Source: an uncultured Pelagibacteraceae bacterium
GTDB taxonomy: Bacteria; Pseudomonadota; Alphaproteobacteria; Pelagibacterales; Pelagibacteraceae
Assembly (NCBI GenBank): GCA_902616245.1
Contig: CACMSB010000001.1
Span: 434,001-498,000, forward strand
Direction of reading: 5' to 3'
DNA length: 64,000 nucleotides
Under the pieces are notes generated by a model. That model did no database searches and was not told the origin of the DNA. It saw only the letters and a list, made by a program, of their open reading frames with translations. This document shows, piece after piece, positions 52,973 to 62,926 of this stretch. A program made the translations under genes and the position numbers. How positions within the stretch are numbered: position 1 is the first letter of the stretch; each line of letters begins with the position of its first letter.

Positions 52973-55900
52973 TTAATTATCTTGCAGAGATTTTACTCTT
53001 AACTTGGTTGTTTTTAAGGATTTAATTGCTTCTAAGAATGAATAGGCTGTAGACATATTCGTACAATAAGGAATTTTGTTTGCAAGAGTTCCTCTTCTTA
53101 ATGCTCTAGCATCACTAATCCTGTGTTCAGAATTTCCACCTCCAGTATTTATTACCAAAGATATTTTTTTAGAATTTAAAACATCTACTATATGTGGTCT
53201 ACCACTACTCACTTTATTAATTTTTTTACATTTCATTCCATTTTGATTTAGAATCTCTGACGTTCCTTTGGTTGCAGAAAGTGTGAATCCAAGTTTTATT
53301 AATCTTTGTGCAACACCTATTATTTCTTGCTTGTGAGAGTCTTTTACTGATAAGAATGCCATTCCTTTAGTTGGCAATGAATTAGAAGCAGCAATTTGAC
53401 TTTTTGCAACAGCCATTCCAAAATCGTCATCAAAACCCATTACCTCACCAGTAGATTTCATCTCAGGGCCAAGTATTAAATCACTATCTGGAAATTTATT
53501 GAATGGAAATACTGCTTCCTTAACAGCAAATTTTTTATTGGTTTTGTATTTTAATTTATACTTACTTAATTTTTCCCCAGACATTATTCTTGATGCAATT
53601 TTTGCAAGTGGAATACCGTTTGCTTTTGAAACAAAGGGTACAGTTCTGCTTGCTCTAGGATTAACTTCAATGACAAAAATTTCATCATTTTTAATTGCGA
53701 ATTGAATATTTAAAAATCCTTTAACCTTTAAAGCCAGAGCTAATTTTCTTGTTTGTATTTTAAGTTCTCTTAAAAGATTTGCCTTTATTGATACCGGCGG
53801 CAAGCAACAAGCAGAGTCTCCAGAATGAATCCCAGCTTCTTCAATATGTTGCATTATTCCAGCAACATAAACGTCTTTTCCGTCAGAAATTGCATCTACA
53901 TCTACTTCCATTGCATTGTCGATAAATTTATCAATTAAGATTGGATTTTGTTCTGATGCTTTGAAGGCCTCATTAATAAATTGTTTCAATTGACTTTTGT
54001 CATGAACAATTTCCATAGCCCTTCCTCCCAAAACATAAGAAGGTCGCACAACTACTGGTAATCCAATTTTTTCAGCAACATTAATAGCTTGATCAAATTT
54101 GTAGGCTATACCACTTTCAGCTTGTTTTAATTTAAGCTTTATAAGTAACTCTCTAAATCTGTCTCTATCTTCTGCAAGATCAATCGATTTATATTGTGTC
54201 CCTAAAATAGGTAATTTATTTTCATCTAAAAATTTAGCTAATTTGATAGGGGTTTGGCCTCCAAATTGTGCAATAATCCCAATTAGATTTCCTTTTGATT
54301 TTTCTTTTAAAATTATATTCTCAACATACTCTTCAATTAAAGGTTCAAAGTACAATCTATCACTTGTATCATAATCTGTAGAAACAGTTTCTGGGTTACA
54401 ATTTATCATTATTGTTTCAAAACCTGCTTCTTTTAAAGAAAAGCTAGCCTGACAACAGCAATAATCAAACTCTATACCTTGGCCAATTCTATTTGGTCCT
54501 CCACCTAGAATTATTATTTTCTTTTTATTGCTTGGCTCAGCTTCGCATTCAGTTTTAATAGAAAAATTTCTTTGATAAGTAGAATACATATAAGGTGTAA
54601 AAGATTTAAATTCTGCAGCACAGGTATCAACTTTTTTAAAAACAGGCATAACTTTTAGCGCTTTTCTTCTTGATTTGACGATTGTTTCTTTTTGACCAGT
54701 CAATTGTGAGATCTTTTTGTCAGAAAAGCCTATTGATTTTATTTTATTAAATTCCTCAAAAGTTTTGGGCAGTCCTTTTGAGATTAGTATTTTTTCTTCA
54801 TCAACTATTTCCTTAATTTGATTTAAAAACCAAGGATCTACCTTTGATAATTTATATATAATATCAAAAGAAATTTTTTTTCTAAAAGCCTCAGCAATCA
54901 AAAGTAATTTGTTTGGAATATTGATTTTTAAATTTTTTAGGATTTCTTTTTTTGAATAGTTAAAAATATTATCTAATCCTGACAAACCAGTTTCAAGTGA
55001 AACTAGGGCTTTTTGAAAAGATTCTTTGAAGTTTCTCCCAATTGCCATTGCTTCACCAACTGATCTCATGGATGTGCCTAAAATTGCTTCTGTGTCAGAA
55101 AATTTTTCAAACGTAAACCTTGGAATTTTTGTTACAACATAATCGATTGTTGGTTCAAAAGAAGCTGGTGTTACTTTGGTTATTTCATTTTGTAGTTCAT
55201 CAAGAGTATAACCAACTGCTAATTTTGCGGCCACTTTTGCTATTGGAAAGCCAGTTGCTTTAGAGGCTAATGCAGATGATCTTGAAACTCTGGGGTTCAT
55301 TTCAATAATTACCATTCTTCCATTTTTTGGATTTATGGCGAATTGAACATTCGAACCTCCTGTCTCAACACCTATTTTTCTTAAGCAAGCAATAGATGCA
55401 TTTCTCATTACTTGATACTCTTTATCTGTAAGTGTTAATGCTGGAGCTATAGTAATAGAGTCACCAGTATGAGTTCCCATGGGATCAACATTTTCTATTG
55501 AACAAATAATTATACAATTATCATTTTTATCTCTAACGACCTCCATTTCAAATTCTTTCCAACCGTCTAAACATTCCTCAACCAGAACCTGATTTTGAGG
55601 AGATTCATTCATTCCTTCTTTAACAATTTTAAAAAAATCTTTTTTTGTTCTTGCAATACCTCCACCCAATCCTCCCAAAGTAAATGAAGGTCTAATAATT
55701 GCAGGTAATCCTATTTTGTTTAAACATTTTTTCGCATTTGAAAATTTATTGAGAACTTCTGATCTTGGTAAATCAATATCAATATCAGACATATTTTTTC
55801 TAAATTTTTTTCTATCCTCAGCGTTCGCTATTGCCTTTGAGTTAGCTCCTATAAGTTCAATTTTATGCTTTTTAAGTAAACCAATTTTCTCTGCATTAAT

Positions 55901-56197
55901 TGCAAGATTTAATGCTGTTTGACCACCCATTGTAGGTAAAATAGCATCAGGCCTTTCTTTTTTGATGACTTCTTCAAGCACTTCTAAAGATATTGGTTCG
56001 ATATAAGTTTTATCAGCAACACCAGGATCAGTCATTATAGTTGCAGGATTAGAGTTGATTAATATTACTTTGTAACCCTCGTCTTTTAATGCTTTACATG
56101 CTTGAGTTCCTGAATAATCAAATTCACAAGCTTGACCAATAATAATTGGTCCAGCTCCAATAACTAAAATTTTTTTAATGTCTTTTCTTTTTGGCAT
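52973..56197 (-). CDS. carB: Carbamoyl phosphate synthase large subunit
   Basis: It makes carbamoyl phosphate from ammonia, bicarbonate and two ATP, for arginine and pyrimidines. The 1074-aa protein has two ATP-grasp halves, each starting with a Rossmann-like loop ([19 protein letters not shown] near residue 12; [18 protein letters not shown] near 565). A C-terminal allosteric domain ([13 protein letters not shown]) follows. Length is full. The start lies 23 bases inside the end of carA, so the two subunits are coupled. Confidence 0.97.
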   Translation of the reverse strand: MPKRKDIKKILVIGAGPIIIGQACEFDYSGTQACKALKDEGYKVILINSNPATIMTDPGVADKTYIEPISLEVLEEVIKKERPDAILPTMGGQTALNLAINAEKIGLLKKHKIELIGANSKAIANAEDRKKFRKNMSDIDIDLPRSEVLNKFSNAKKCLNKIGLPAIIRPSFTLGGLGGGIARTKKDFFKIVKEGMNESPQNQVLVEECLDGWKEFEMEVVRDKNDNCIIICSIENVDPMGTHTGDSITIAPALTLTDKEYQVMRNASIACLRKIGVETGGSNVQFAINPKNGRMVIIEMNPRVSRSSALASKATGFPIAKVAAKLAVGYTLDELQNEITKVTPASFEPTIDYVVTKIPRFTFEKFSDTEAILGTSMRSVGEAMAIGRNFKESFQKALVSLETGLSGLDNIFNYSKKEILKNLKINIPNKLLLIAEAFRKKISFDIIYKLSKVDPWFLNQIKEIVDEEKILISKGLPKTFEEFNKIKSIGFSDKKISQLTGQKETIVKSRRKALKVMPVFKKVDTCAAEFKSFTPYMYSTYQRNFSIKTECEAEPSNKKKIIILGGGPNRIGQGIEFDYCCCQASFSLKEAGFETIMINCNPETVSTDYDTSDRLYFEPLIEEYVENIILKEKSKGNLIGIIAQFGGQTPIKLAKFLDENKLPILGTQYKSIDLAEDRDRFRELLIKLKLKQAESGIAYKFDQAINVAEKIGLPVVVRPSYVLGGRAMEIVHDKSQLKQFINEAFKASEQNPILIDKFIDNAMEVDVDAISDGKDVYVAGIMQHIEEAGIHSGDSACCLPPVSIKANLLRELKIQTRKLALALKVKGFLNIQFAIKNDEIFVIEVNPRASRTVPFVSKANGIPLAKIASRIMSGEKLSKYKLKYKTNKKFAVKEAVFPFNKFPDSDLILGPEMKSTGEVMGFDDDFGMAVAKSQIAASNSLPTKGMAFLSVKDSHKQEIIGVAQRLIKLGFTLSATKGTSEILNQNGMKCKKINKVSSGRPHIVDVLNSKKISLVINTGGGNSEHRISDARALRRGTLANKIPYCTNMSTAYSFLEAIKSLKTTKLRVKSLQDN

Positions 56198-57368
56198 ATT
56201 TTTTTATGTCTTTAATAAAATTACTAAACAAATATTTACTATCTTGTGGTCCAGGATTAGCTTCAGGATGATATTGAACTGAGAAAACTGGTTTATTTTT
56301 TAATCTTATTCCTTCAATAGAATTATCAAATAATGACAGATGCGTTATTTCTGTATTTTTTTTTAAGCTTTGCTTAACAACTTCAAATCCATGATTTTGA
56401 CTGGTAATTTCTACTTTCTTAGTAATTAAATTTTTTACTGGATGATTTGCACCCCTATGTCCTAATTTCATCTTTTTGGTTTTTGCATCTAAAGCTAAAG
56501 CTAATATTTGATGACCCAAACATATTCCGAATAATGGAATATTTTTTTTTATTAAATTTTTTACAACTTTAATTGCATACTTTCCTGTTGCAGCAGGATC
56601 CCCAGGACCGTTTGACAAAAAAATTCCATGAGGTTTTAGTTTAAGTATATTATTTGCATTTTCCTTGCAGGAAACAACTTTAACTTCGCATTCAAAATCA
56701 GAAAAATACCTAAGTATATTTTTTTTAATTCCATAATCTATCGCCACAATCCTAAATCTCTTCTTATTATTTTTTTCATAGCCCTTATTTTTTTTCCAAG
56801 TTTTATATCCTTTCCAAATATAAGTTTTATTAGTTGTGACCTCTTGAGCAAGATCCATTCCGTTTAAACCAGGCCATTTTATTGATTTATTTATTAGTTT
56901 ATTTATATTAAATTTACCATTTTTATTGTTTGATATAGTTCCTTTTGGAGCACCCTTATCCCTTATAAAATTTGTTAAACTTCTAGTATCTAGACCAGTT
57001 ATGCCTACTATTTTATTTTTTTTAAGCCATTTATCTAAATTTTGCAGAGATCTATAATTAGAAGGACTTGTTATCTCTGAATTAAAAATAACTCCTCTCG
57101 TCCAAATTTTATCAGACTCTATGTCTTCATTATTAGCTCCTACATTACCAATATGAGGAAATGTAAAATTTATTATTTGTCCAGCATAAGATGGGTCAGA
57201 TATGATTTCTTGATAACCAGTTAATGAGGTATTAAAGCATACTTCACCAGTTGCCTCTCCTATATATCCAAGCCCAATACCCTTAAAGACTGATTTATTT
57301 TCGAGAACTAAAATAGCTGAATTAAATTTTGAAAGATGTGAGGTTTTGTTTTTTCGTTTTAAAGTCAA
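56175..57368 (-). CDS. carA: Carbamoyl phosphate synthase small subunit
   Basis: The glutaminase subunit that feeds ammonia to CarB. The 397-aa protein has the N-terminal CPSase domain ([23 protein letters not shown] read in parts) and the class I glutaminase triad with the nucleophile in [12 protein letters not shown] (near residue 283) and the His in [11 protein letters not shown]. The start is TTG at 57368; no ATG is available in the lysine-rich N-terminus. It is divergent from yqeY. Confidence 0.95.
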   Translation of the reverse strand: MTLKRKNKTSHLSKFNSAILVLENKSVFKGIGLGYIGEATGEVCFNTSLTGYQEIISDPSYAGQIINFTFPHIGNVGANNEDIESDKIWTRGVIFNSEITSPSNYRSLQNLDKWLKKNKIVGITGLDTRSLTNFIRDKGAPKGTISNNKNGKFNINKLINKSIKWPGLNGMDLAQEVTTNKTYIWKGYKTWKKNKGYEKNNKKRFRIVAIDYGIKKNILRYFSDFECEVKVVSCKENANNILKLKPHGIFLSNGPGDPAATGKYAIKVVKNLIKKNIPLFGICLGHQILALALDAKTKKMKLGHRGANHPVKNLITKKVEITSQNHGFEVVKQSLKKNTEITHLSLFDNSIEGIRLKNKPVFSVQYHPEANPGPQDSKYLFSNFIKDIKKYAKKKRH

Positions 57369-57424
57369 TTACAACTCATAAGTTAAAGGTTAATACAATA
57401 AAACGTATTTATCCGCAACAGATC

Positions 57425-57430
57425 TATAAT
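57425..57430 (+). promoter_or_regulatory. Possible -10 box of the yqeY-dnaG-rpoD operon
   Basis: A perfect TATAAT lies 60 bases before the yqeY start in the 122-base carA-yqeY gap. No good -35 box is visible at the right spacing. A second candidate, TTGAAC (57458-57463) with TACATT (57480-57485), would leave almost no leader. Confidence 0.35.
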
Positions 57431-57490
57431 AATTTCTTAAAAATACAATTTTTTCTTTTGAACAATTTTGTCTATGAAGTACATTCTAGT

Positions 57491-57952
57491 ATGTCTCTGA
57501 GAGATAAAATAGATAACGATTACAAAAATGCTTTAAAATCAAAAGATAAAAATAAGATATCAACTTATAGGTTAATTTTATCTGGAGTTAAGGACTTAGA
57601 TATTAACAACAGATCTGGTCCTGATAAAAAAGATACAGATGACGAGGATATTAAAAAGCTCTTAAAAAAAATGATCAAACAAAGATCCGAATCAATTGAA
57701 ATATATAAAAAGAATAACAGGTCAGATTTATTAGAAATTGAGCAGGGAGAGCTTAATGTTTTATCCGAATATTTACCTAAGCAATTATCTGAGGCAGATA
57801 CAAAAAAGATATGTGAAGAAATTATAAAAAGTTCTGGAGCCTCTTCAATTAAGGATATGGGTAAAGTCATGGGTGAATTAAAAAAAAACCATGCTGATAC
57901 AATTGATTTTTCGAAGGCAGGTCAGATTATTAAAAATTTACTTAATAGCTAA
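57491..57952 (+). CDS. yqeY: GatB/YqeY domain protein
   Basis: A 153-aa protein of the YqeY family, related to the tail domain of the amidotransferase GatB. It shows SLRDKIDNDYKNALKSKDKNK at the start, then VLSEYLPKQLSEADTKKICEEII and MGKVMGELKK near the end. The frame continues upstream to 57329, but ATG 57491 (MSLRDKI) matches the family N-terminus. It shares a base with the dnaG start and leads the yqeY-dnaG-rpoD operon. It is thought to influence tRNA charging; the role is uncertain. Confidence 0.9.
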   Translation: MSLRDKIDNDYKNALKSKDKNKISTYRLILSGVKDLDINNRSGPDKKDTDDEDIKKLLKKMIKQRSESIEIYKKNNRSDLLEIEQGELNVLSEYLPKQLSEADTKKICEEIIKSSGASSIKDMGKVMGELKKNHADTIDFSKAGQIIKNLLNS

Positions 57953-59727
57953 TGAAATATCCAAAAGAATATTTAGATGAAATTAAAACTAGATTAAAAG
58001 TTTCAACAGTTGTCTCTAAAACTGTTAAACTTAAAAAAAAAGGTAAAGAGTATGTTGGTTTATCACCTTTTAAAACAGAGAAAACTCCATCATTTACTGT
58101 CAATGACGAAAAAGAATTTTACCATTGTTTTAGCACAAGTGAGCATGGAAACATTTTTGACTTTGTAATGAAAACTCAAAACCTTAGATTTGGTGAAGCA
58201 GTCAAAATGCTTTCTAATCTTGCAGGTATGCAACCTTATACATTTTCAAAACAAGATGAGGAAAGAGAAAAAAAATGGAAATTATATAAATCTATATGTA
58301 GTGAATTTTCTGAATTTTATAATAATGAATTATTCAAAAATAAGAATTCAATTATTGCAAAAAATTACCTTAAAGCAAGAGGGCTGTCTGGTGTTGAGGT
58401 TAAAAATTTTAATCTTGGTTTTGTTACAGAGCATTTAGACTATTATGAAATCCTAAAAAAGAATTTTGATGAAGAAACCATTAAAGATTCAGGCCTGTTT
58501 TATTTTGATGAGAAAAAGAAGAAATTTGTATCAAGATTTAGAAACAGAATAATTTTTCCAATAAATAACATATCAGGAAATGTGATAGGTTTTGGTGGAA
58601 GAATTGTGGACGAGAATAAAAACGTTGCTAAATATATTAATTCACCAGAGACACCCTTTTTTAAGAAAGGATCAAATTTATATAATCTCGATAAAGCGAG
58701 AAAGTTATCAAATAGATTAGAAGATGTTTACTTAGTTGAAGGGTATATGGATGTTATTGGTTTATCAAAAAATGGAATACAAAATACTGTTGCTAACTTA
58801 GGAACTGCTTTAACAAGCAAACAAATACAAATTTTAAATCAATTCTATAATCATATCATTATATGTTTTGATGGTGATCAAAGTGGCTATAAAGCTGCAT
58901 TAAGAGCAGCTGAGAATATTATTGATGAATTAAAACCAGACAAAAAAATTTCTTTTTTGATTTTAGAAAATAATTTAGATCCAGATAATTTTGTAAATAA
59001 ACACGGAAAAGATAAATTTTTAGAATTTTCAAATAAAAATTCTATACCTATTCATAAATTTATTTTTGAACATTATTTAAATCAAACTAACGATAATCCA
59101 AGTTCTAAAGCTATCTTTGAAAAAAAACTTAGAAATATTGCCTCTAATATTAAAGATAGTTTTGTAAAAAAATACACTTTAGAATTCTTTCTTCAAAAAA
59201 TCTCAGAGTTAACACCAAATATTAACTCAAAATTTCAAAAAAATTATAATACATTTCCGAAATCTCTTGCTAAAACCAAAAGTTACTATAATGAAACAAA
59301 GTCACTAAAATCATTTGAAATAAAAGAATTCTCATTTCTATATATTTTAATTACTAAACCAAAATTAATTCATGAAAATTTTCGTTTAATAGATAATGTA
59401 AAATTATATAGCAATGAAAATAAACAATTATTTGCAGAAATTTTAAATCAGTCTGAAAATTTATTGAACCTAGAACTTTCAAACTTAAATGTGGATAAAA
59501 CCCTTGTTAACAGAGTTATGAATTATGCTTCAGTTAAACATATAATTTTAAAAAATCTAAATGATGATCAAAAAATTTTAGAAATTTTTAACGAAATCAT
59601 TCAAGATCTTAAAAATTATGAATTAGAGCAAAGAATATCTGAGTTAGAATCGAAGTTTTCTAAGGATATGAGTGAGACGACATTTAATGAGATAAAAGAG
59701 TTAAAAAAACAACAAAAAATCAACTAA
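57952..59727 (+). CDS. dnaG: DNA primase, zinc-binding motif degraded
   Basis: It makes RNA primers at the replication fork. The 591-aa protein has the three-part DnaG layout. The N-terminal CHC2 domain is recognisable (GLSPFKTEKTPSFTV, then FYHCFSTSEHGNIFDFV), but three of the four zinc ligands are replaced: S38 for Cys, K41 for His and T62 for Cys; only C59 remains. The toprim domain is intact (VEGYMDVIGL near 264, ICFDGDQSGYKAA near 305), followed by a helical C-terminal domain that binds DnaB. It is preceded by yqeY and followed by rpoD. Confidence 0.95.
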   Translation: MKYPKEYLDEIKTRLKVSTVVSKTVKLKKKGKEYVGLSPFKTEKTPSFTVNDEKEFYHCFSTSEHGNIFDFVMKTQNLRFGEAVKMLSNLAGMQPYTFSKQDEEREKKWKLYKSICSEFSEFYNNELFKNKNSIIAKNYLKARGLSGVEVKNFNLGFVTEHLDYYEILKKNFDEETIKDSGLFYFDEKKKKFVSRFRNRIIFPINNISGNVIGFGGRIVDENKNVAKYINSPETPFFKKGSNLYNLDKARKLSNRLEDVYLVEGYMDVIGLSKNGIQNTVANLGTALTSKQIQILNQFYNHIIICFDGDQSGYKAALRAAENIIDELKPDKKISFLILENNLDPDNFVNKHGKDKFLEFSNKNSIPIHKFIFEHYLNQTNDNPSSKAIFEKKLRNIASNIKDSFVKKYTLEFFLQKISELTPNINSKFQKNYNTFPKSLAKTKSYYNETKSLKSFEIKEFSFLYILITKPKLIHENFRLIDNVKLYSNENKQLFAEILNQSENLLNLELSNLNVDKTLVNRVMNYASVKHIILKNLNDDQKILEIFNEIIQDLKNYELEQRISELESKFSKDMSETTFNEIKELKKQQKIN

Positions 59728-59732
59728 AAATT

Positions 59733-59755
59733 AAAAAAATCACATAGATTTTTTT
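59733..59755 (+). terminator. AT hairpin between dnaG and rpoD
   Basis: AAAAAAATC-ACATA-GATTTTTTT makes a 9-base stem with a 5-base loop ending in seven T's, six bases after the dnaG stop. It could attenuate transcription between dnaG and rpoD or act as an RNA processing site, as in other macromolecular synthesis operons. The stem is weak because it has one G-C pair. Confidence 0.35.
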
Positions 59756-59792
59756 ATATTAAATATTATATAGGTCTCTCAAACTTTATATT

Positions 59793-61616
59793 GTGGAAAG
59801 AATAATTACAAAATCATTTGCTAGATTAATGGGTCGAGGTATCCATAGAGGCTTTATAACCTATGAGGAATTGAATAAATCATTAGGCAAAAGAAACTTA
59901 TCAAATGAGAATTTGGCTCAAGCATTCATTCATATACTTGATGAGAGTATAACTTTAGTAGAGAAAAAATCTGATTATAAAATTCTTAGAAAAAAAGATG
60001 CCACCTCAAAAGAAGATGGAAAATCTATAGAGAAGAGTGATGATCCTATAAGAATGTACCTGAGGGAAATGGGAGGAGTTGAGCTATTATCTAGAGAAGG
60101 AGAAATAGCAATAGCAAAAAGAATTGAAGCCGGTAAAGATGTGATGTTAAATGCTTTATCTCAAAGTCCTATTACTGCACAACAGTTTTTTGATTGGCAC
60201 AATAAACTTCAAAATGATGAAATTTTAGTAAGAGAGATTATTGATATAGACACTAATTATATGGAAGATGAAGATAATAGCAGCAATTCGAAACAAAAAA
60301 AACAAGAAGACGACCAAAATCAAAACGAAAATAGTTCTGATGAAGATGAATTTAATCCCACGCTTGCAGCAATGGAAACTGAAATTAAGCCTAAAGTTCT
60401 ACAAACTATATACACTTTAACAAAAGAATATAACAAACTTATAAAGTATCAAAAAGAAAAACTTGAATGCACACTAAATTCTATAAAAATATCTTCGTCA
60501 AAGGAAAAAAATTATAAAAAAATAGTTGATGATATTTTAGAAAATATAAAGTCTTTACAATTATCGCCCTCTGTTCTAGAGGAGTTAGTTCAGAAACATT
60601 ATGTTGAAAACAAAAAAATAATATCTTTTGAAGGAAATTTACTAAGATTAGCTTTAGATTCTAAAATTTCTAGGGACGAATTTATTAAATTTTACGTTGG
60701 TAATGAAATAAACCCAAATCTAAAAGATTTTTTGGGTACAAATGATCAATGGAAAAAATTCTTTCAAAAAAATAAAAATGATTTTAAAAACATCCGAGAC
60801 AGACTGGTTGAGATAAGTAATAGATTGGGAATATCTGTTACTGAATTCAAAAAACTAGTAAGCAGAATTCAAAAGGGAGAGAAAGAGTCTAGAATTGCAA
60901 AAAAAGAAATGGTTGAGGCTAATTTAAGATTAGTGATTTCAATTGCAAAAAAATATACTAATCGTGGTTTACAATTTTTAGACTTAATACAAGAGGGAAA
61001 CATTGGTTTAATGAAAGCTGTTGATAAATTTGAATATAGAAGAGGATATAAATTTTCTACTTATGCCACGTGGTGGATTAGGCAGGCAATTACAAGATCT
61101 ATAGCAGATCAGGCTAGAACTATTAGAATACCTGTTCATATGATTGAGACAATTAATAAAATTGTTAGAACACAAAGATTAATCCTTAGTGAATTTGGAA
61201 GAGAAGCAACTCCAGAAGAATTAGCAAAAAAACTTAGGATGCCTTTAGAAAAAGTGAGAAAAGTTCTTAAAATTTCTAAAGAGCCTGTGTCACTTGAAAA
61301 ACCAGTTGGAGATGAAGAAGACAGCAGTTTAGGTGATTTTATAGAAGATACAAAGGCCTTAGCACCGTTAGAGCAAGCGATAAAATCAAATTTGAGTGAG
61401 GCTACTACAAAAATTCTATCAACTCTTACACCAAGAGAAGAGAGAGTTTTAAGAATGAGGTTTGGTGTAGGAATGAATACAGATCATACTTTAGAAGAGG
61501 TCGGACTTCAGTTCTCAGTAACTAGAGAAAGAATAAGACAAATTGAAGCTAAAGCACTGAGAAAATTAAAACACCCAAGCAGATCTAAACAATTAAAAAG
61601 TTTCTTAGAAAGCTAG
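59793..61616 (+). CDS. rpoD: RNA polymerase primary sigma factor (sigma-70)
   Basis: The housekeeping sigma factor. The 607-aa protein starts with GTG at 59793 and region 1.1, then region 1.2 ([12 protein letters not shown]). A long acidic non-conserved segment (about 150-190) comes next. Region 2 follows ([26 protein letters not shown], then [15 protein letters not shown]) and then region 3. Region 4 carries [15 protein letters not shown] and the helix-turn-helix [14 protein letters not shown]. The last base of its TAG stop is also the first base of the tRNA-Val gene. Confidence 0.97.
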   Translation: MERIITKSFARLMGRGIHRGFITYEELNKSLGKRNLSNENLAQAFIHILDESITLVEKKSDYKILRKKDATSKEDGKSIEKSDDPIRMYLREMGGVELLSREGEIAIAKRIEAGKDVMLNALSQSPITAQQFFDWHNKLQNDEILVREIIDIDTNYMEDEDNSSNSKQKKQEDDQNQNENSSDEDEFNPTLAAMETEIKPKVLQTIYTLTKEYNKLIKYQKEKLECTLNSIKISSSKEKNYKKIVDDILENIKSLQLSPSVLEELVQKHYVENKKIISFEGNLLRLALDSKISRDEFIKFYVGNEINPNLKDFLGTNDQWKKFFQKNKNDFKNIRDRLVEISNRLGISVTEFKKLVSRIQKGEKESRIAKKEMVEANLRLVISIAKKYTNRGLQFLDLIQEGNIGLMKAVDKFEYRRGYKFSTYATWWIRQAITRSIADQARTIRIPVHMIETINKIVRTQRLILSEFGREATPEELAKKLRMPLEKVRKVLKISKEPVSLEKPVGDEEDSSLGDFIEDTKALAPLEQAIKSNLSEATTKILSTLTPREERVLRMRFGVGMNTDHTLEEVGLQFSVTRERIRQIEAKALRKLKHPSRSKQLKSFLES

Positions 61617-61690
61617 GGCCGTTAGCTCAATAGTAGAGTACTGCATTGACATTGCAGGGGTAGTTGGAGCGTAACCAACACGGCCCACCA
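61616..61690 (+). tRNA. tRNA-Val (GAC) with aberrant D and T loops
   Basis: All stems pair: acceptor GGGCCGT/ACGGCCC, D stem GCTC/GAGT, anticodon stem CTGCA/TGCAG around TTGACAT (anticodon GAC), and T stem GTTGG/CCAAC. ACCA is encoded. But the T loop is AGCGTAA instead of TTCRANN, and the 7-base D loop AATAGTA has no GG pair. Positions 54, 55 and 58 are all changed. It starts on the final G of the rpoD stop codon. It would read GTT and GTC codons. Confidence 0.82.
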
Positions 61691-61750
61691 TTACTAAATT
61701 ATCCTTAATTGCTAATTTAAAAAAAATAGTATAATTAATTATTCAAATAT

Positions 61751-61827
61751 GGGCCTGTAGCTCAGTTGGTTAGAGCAGTACACTCATAATGTATTGGTCC
61801 CAGGTTCGAGTCCTGGCGGGCCCACCA
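61751..61827 (+). tRNA. tRNA (CAU), probably tRNA-Ile2
   Basis: A canonical cloverleaf: acceptor GGGCCTG/CGGGCCC (with one G-U type pair region), D loop with AGTTGGTTA, anticodon loop CTCATAA, T arm CAGGTTCGAGTCCTG and encoded CCA. The CAU anticodon fits Met or the lysidine-modified Ile2. C4-G69 and C5-G68 in the acceptor stem are features recognised by the lysidine enzyme TilS, so I favour Ile2 (inference). It lies 60 bases after tRNA-Val. Confidence 0.85.
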
Positions 61828-61848
61828 AATTCAATAAAATCGATATAT

Positions 61849-61873
61849 ATAAATTATAGTTTTTATAATTTAT
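61849..61873 (+). terminator. AT hairpin after the tRNA pair
   Basis: ATAAATTATA-GTTTT-TATAATTTAT is a perfect 10-base stem with a 5-base loop, 21 bases after the tRNA (CAU). It has no G-C pairs, so it may be a weak terminator of the rpoD-tRNA transcript. Confidence 0.35.
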
Positions 61874-61902
61874 TTAAAAATTGTAGTATTCTTTTAATTT
61901 GA

Positions 61903-62358
61903 ATGAAATTTAATATTAAAATTAAACCAAGAATTTCGTACTATGTTTCGATATTAGTCTCTTTTGTAATTCTTTTTTATTTTGCTTACAAAGGAGTTGT
62001 TGCATATTTAATTCATCGAGAATTGTATGGAGGAGGATTAGACACCTTAGTTTTATTGAGAGCATCTATTTCAGGAATAATGCTTCTGTTAATACTTCTA
62101 TTTTTTCAGTTCATAAAAATACCTGACTTAAAAAGTCATCGTACAGTTTTGAGAGGAGTCTTTATTGGATGGACTAGCGTATTTGTAATACTGATAATTG
62201 TCAATTTAAGTTCAATTTACTTTGTTATAATGACTGCTACAGTCTCATTTTTTTCATTAATAACTCTATTTAGTTTAGAGGATCAGATCAAAGAAGAAAA
62301 AAATACTCTTACTGAAAAAGAAATTTATCTTCTACAACAACTTGCAAAAAAAAAGTAG
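61903..62358 (+). CDS. Hypothetical membrane protein, 4 helices
   Basis: A 151-aa protein I do not recognise. There are four hydrophobic helices (about residues 13-34, 47-66, 84-103 and 106-125), short loops including HRELYGGGLDTL, and a charged cytosolic tail with EDQIKEEKNTLTEKEIYLLQQ that may form a short helix. It starts at ATG 61903 after the tRNA region and is followed after six bases by the CIA30-domain gene, so they may share a transcript. Confidence 0.75.
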   Translation: MKFNIKIKPRISYYVSILVSFVILFYFAYKGVVAYLIHRELYGGGLDTLVLLRASISGIMLLLILLFFQFIKIPDLKSHRTVLRGVFIGWTSVFVILIIVNLSSIYFVIMTATVSFFSLITLFSLEDQIKEEKNTLTEKEIYLLQQLAKKK

Positions 62359-62364
62359 CCTGTT

Positions 62365-62925
62365 TTGAAAAAAATAATATTTTTAATTTTTTTTTTATTT
62401 TATCAAAGTATTGTTTATTCTGAAGAAATGATTTTAGATCAGTTAAAAAACCCCAAAATAACAAATCAATCTCAAAAGTGGAATTTTATTACCGATCAAG
62501 TAATGGGGGGTGTTTCTACAGGAAAATTTATAGTTGAGAAAGTTGATGGGGAGATGTGTTATAGAATGACAGGGGATGTATCCACTAAAAACAATGGTGG
62601 TTTTATACAAATCAGAGCAAAATTAAATCCAGAAATTAATAGTAAAGATTATAAAGGAGTATACGTTAAAGTTTATGGTAATGAAAAAAATTATAACCTT
62701 CATTTAAGAACTGCTTTAACATTAGCTCCATGGCAGTATTACAGTTACACTTTTACAACAATAAAAAATTGGATTGAAATTAGGGCACCATTTGAACAAT
62801 TTAAAAAATCTAATTTCTATCAACCAAAAAGTATAGTTGGACAGAATATAAAGTCAGTAGGTTTGGTTGCAGGTTTTGATGATTTCAAATCAGATATTTG
62901 TTTAAGTGAAATTGGATTTTACTAG
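62365..62925 (+). CDS. CIA30 (NDUFAF1-like) domain protein, exported
   Basis: A 186-aa protein with a CIA30 domain, named after a complex I assembly factor. Key parts are WNFITDQVMGGVSTGKF near residue 39, GGFIQIRAKL, the middle YKGVYVKVYGN, and WIEIRAPFEQFKKSNF. It starts at TTG 62365 with a clear signal peptide (about residues 1-19, KKIIFLIFFLFYQSIVYS). Export to the periplasm would not suit a complex I matrix-side role, so it may bind carbohydrate, as related folds do. It is convergent with mlaC, one base apart. Confidence 0.85.
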   Translation: MKKIIFLIFFLFYQSIVYSEEMILDQLKNPKITNQSQKWNFITDQVMGGVSTGKFIVEKVDGEMCYRMTGDVSTKNNGGFIQIRAKLNPEINSKDYKGVYVKVYGNEKNYNLHLRTALTLAPWQYYSYTFTTIKNWIEIRAPFEQFKKSNFYQPKSIVGQNIKSVGLVAGFDDFKSDICLSEIGFY

Positions 62926-62926
62926 G

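Noticed and set aside
57329..57490. N-terminal extension of YqeY by 54 residues
   Set aside because: The extension is hydrophobic and irregular and unlike the family, while ATG 57491 matches the normal N-terminus. The upstream part would also overlap the carA start.
61849..61873. A regulatory small RNA after the tRNAs
   Set aside because: There is only one AT-only hairpin in a 75-base gap, with no promoter-like boxes, so a terminator is the simpler reading.
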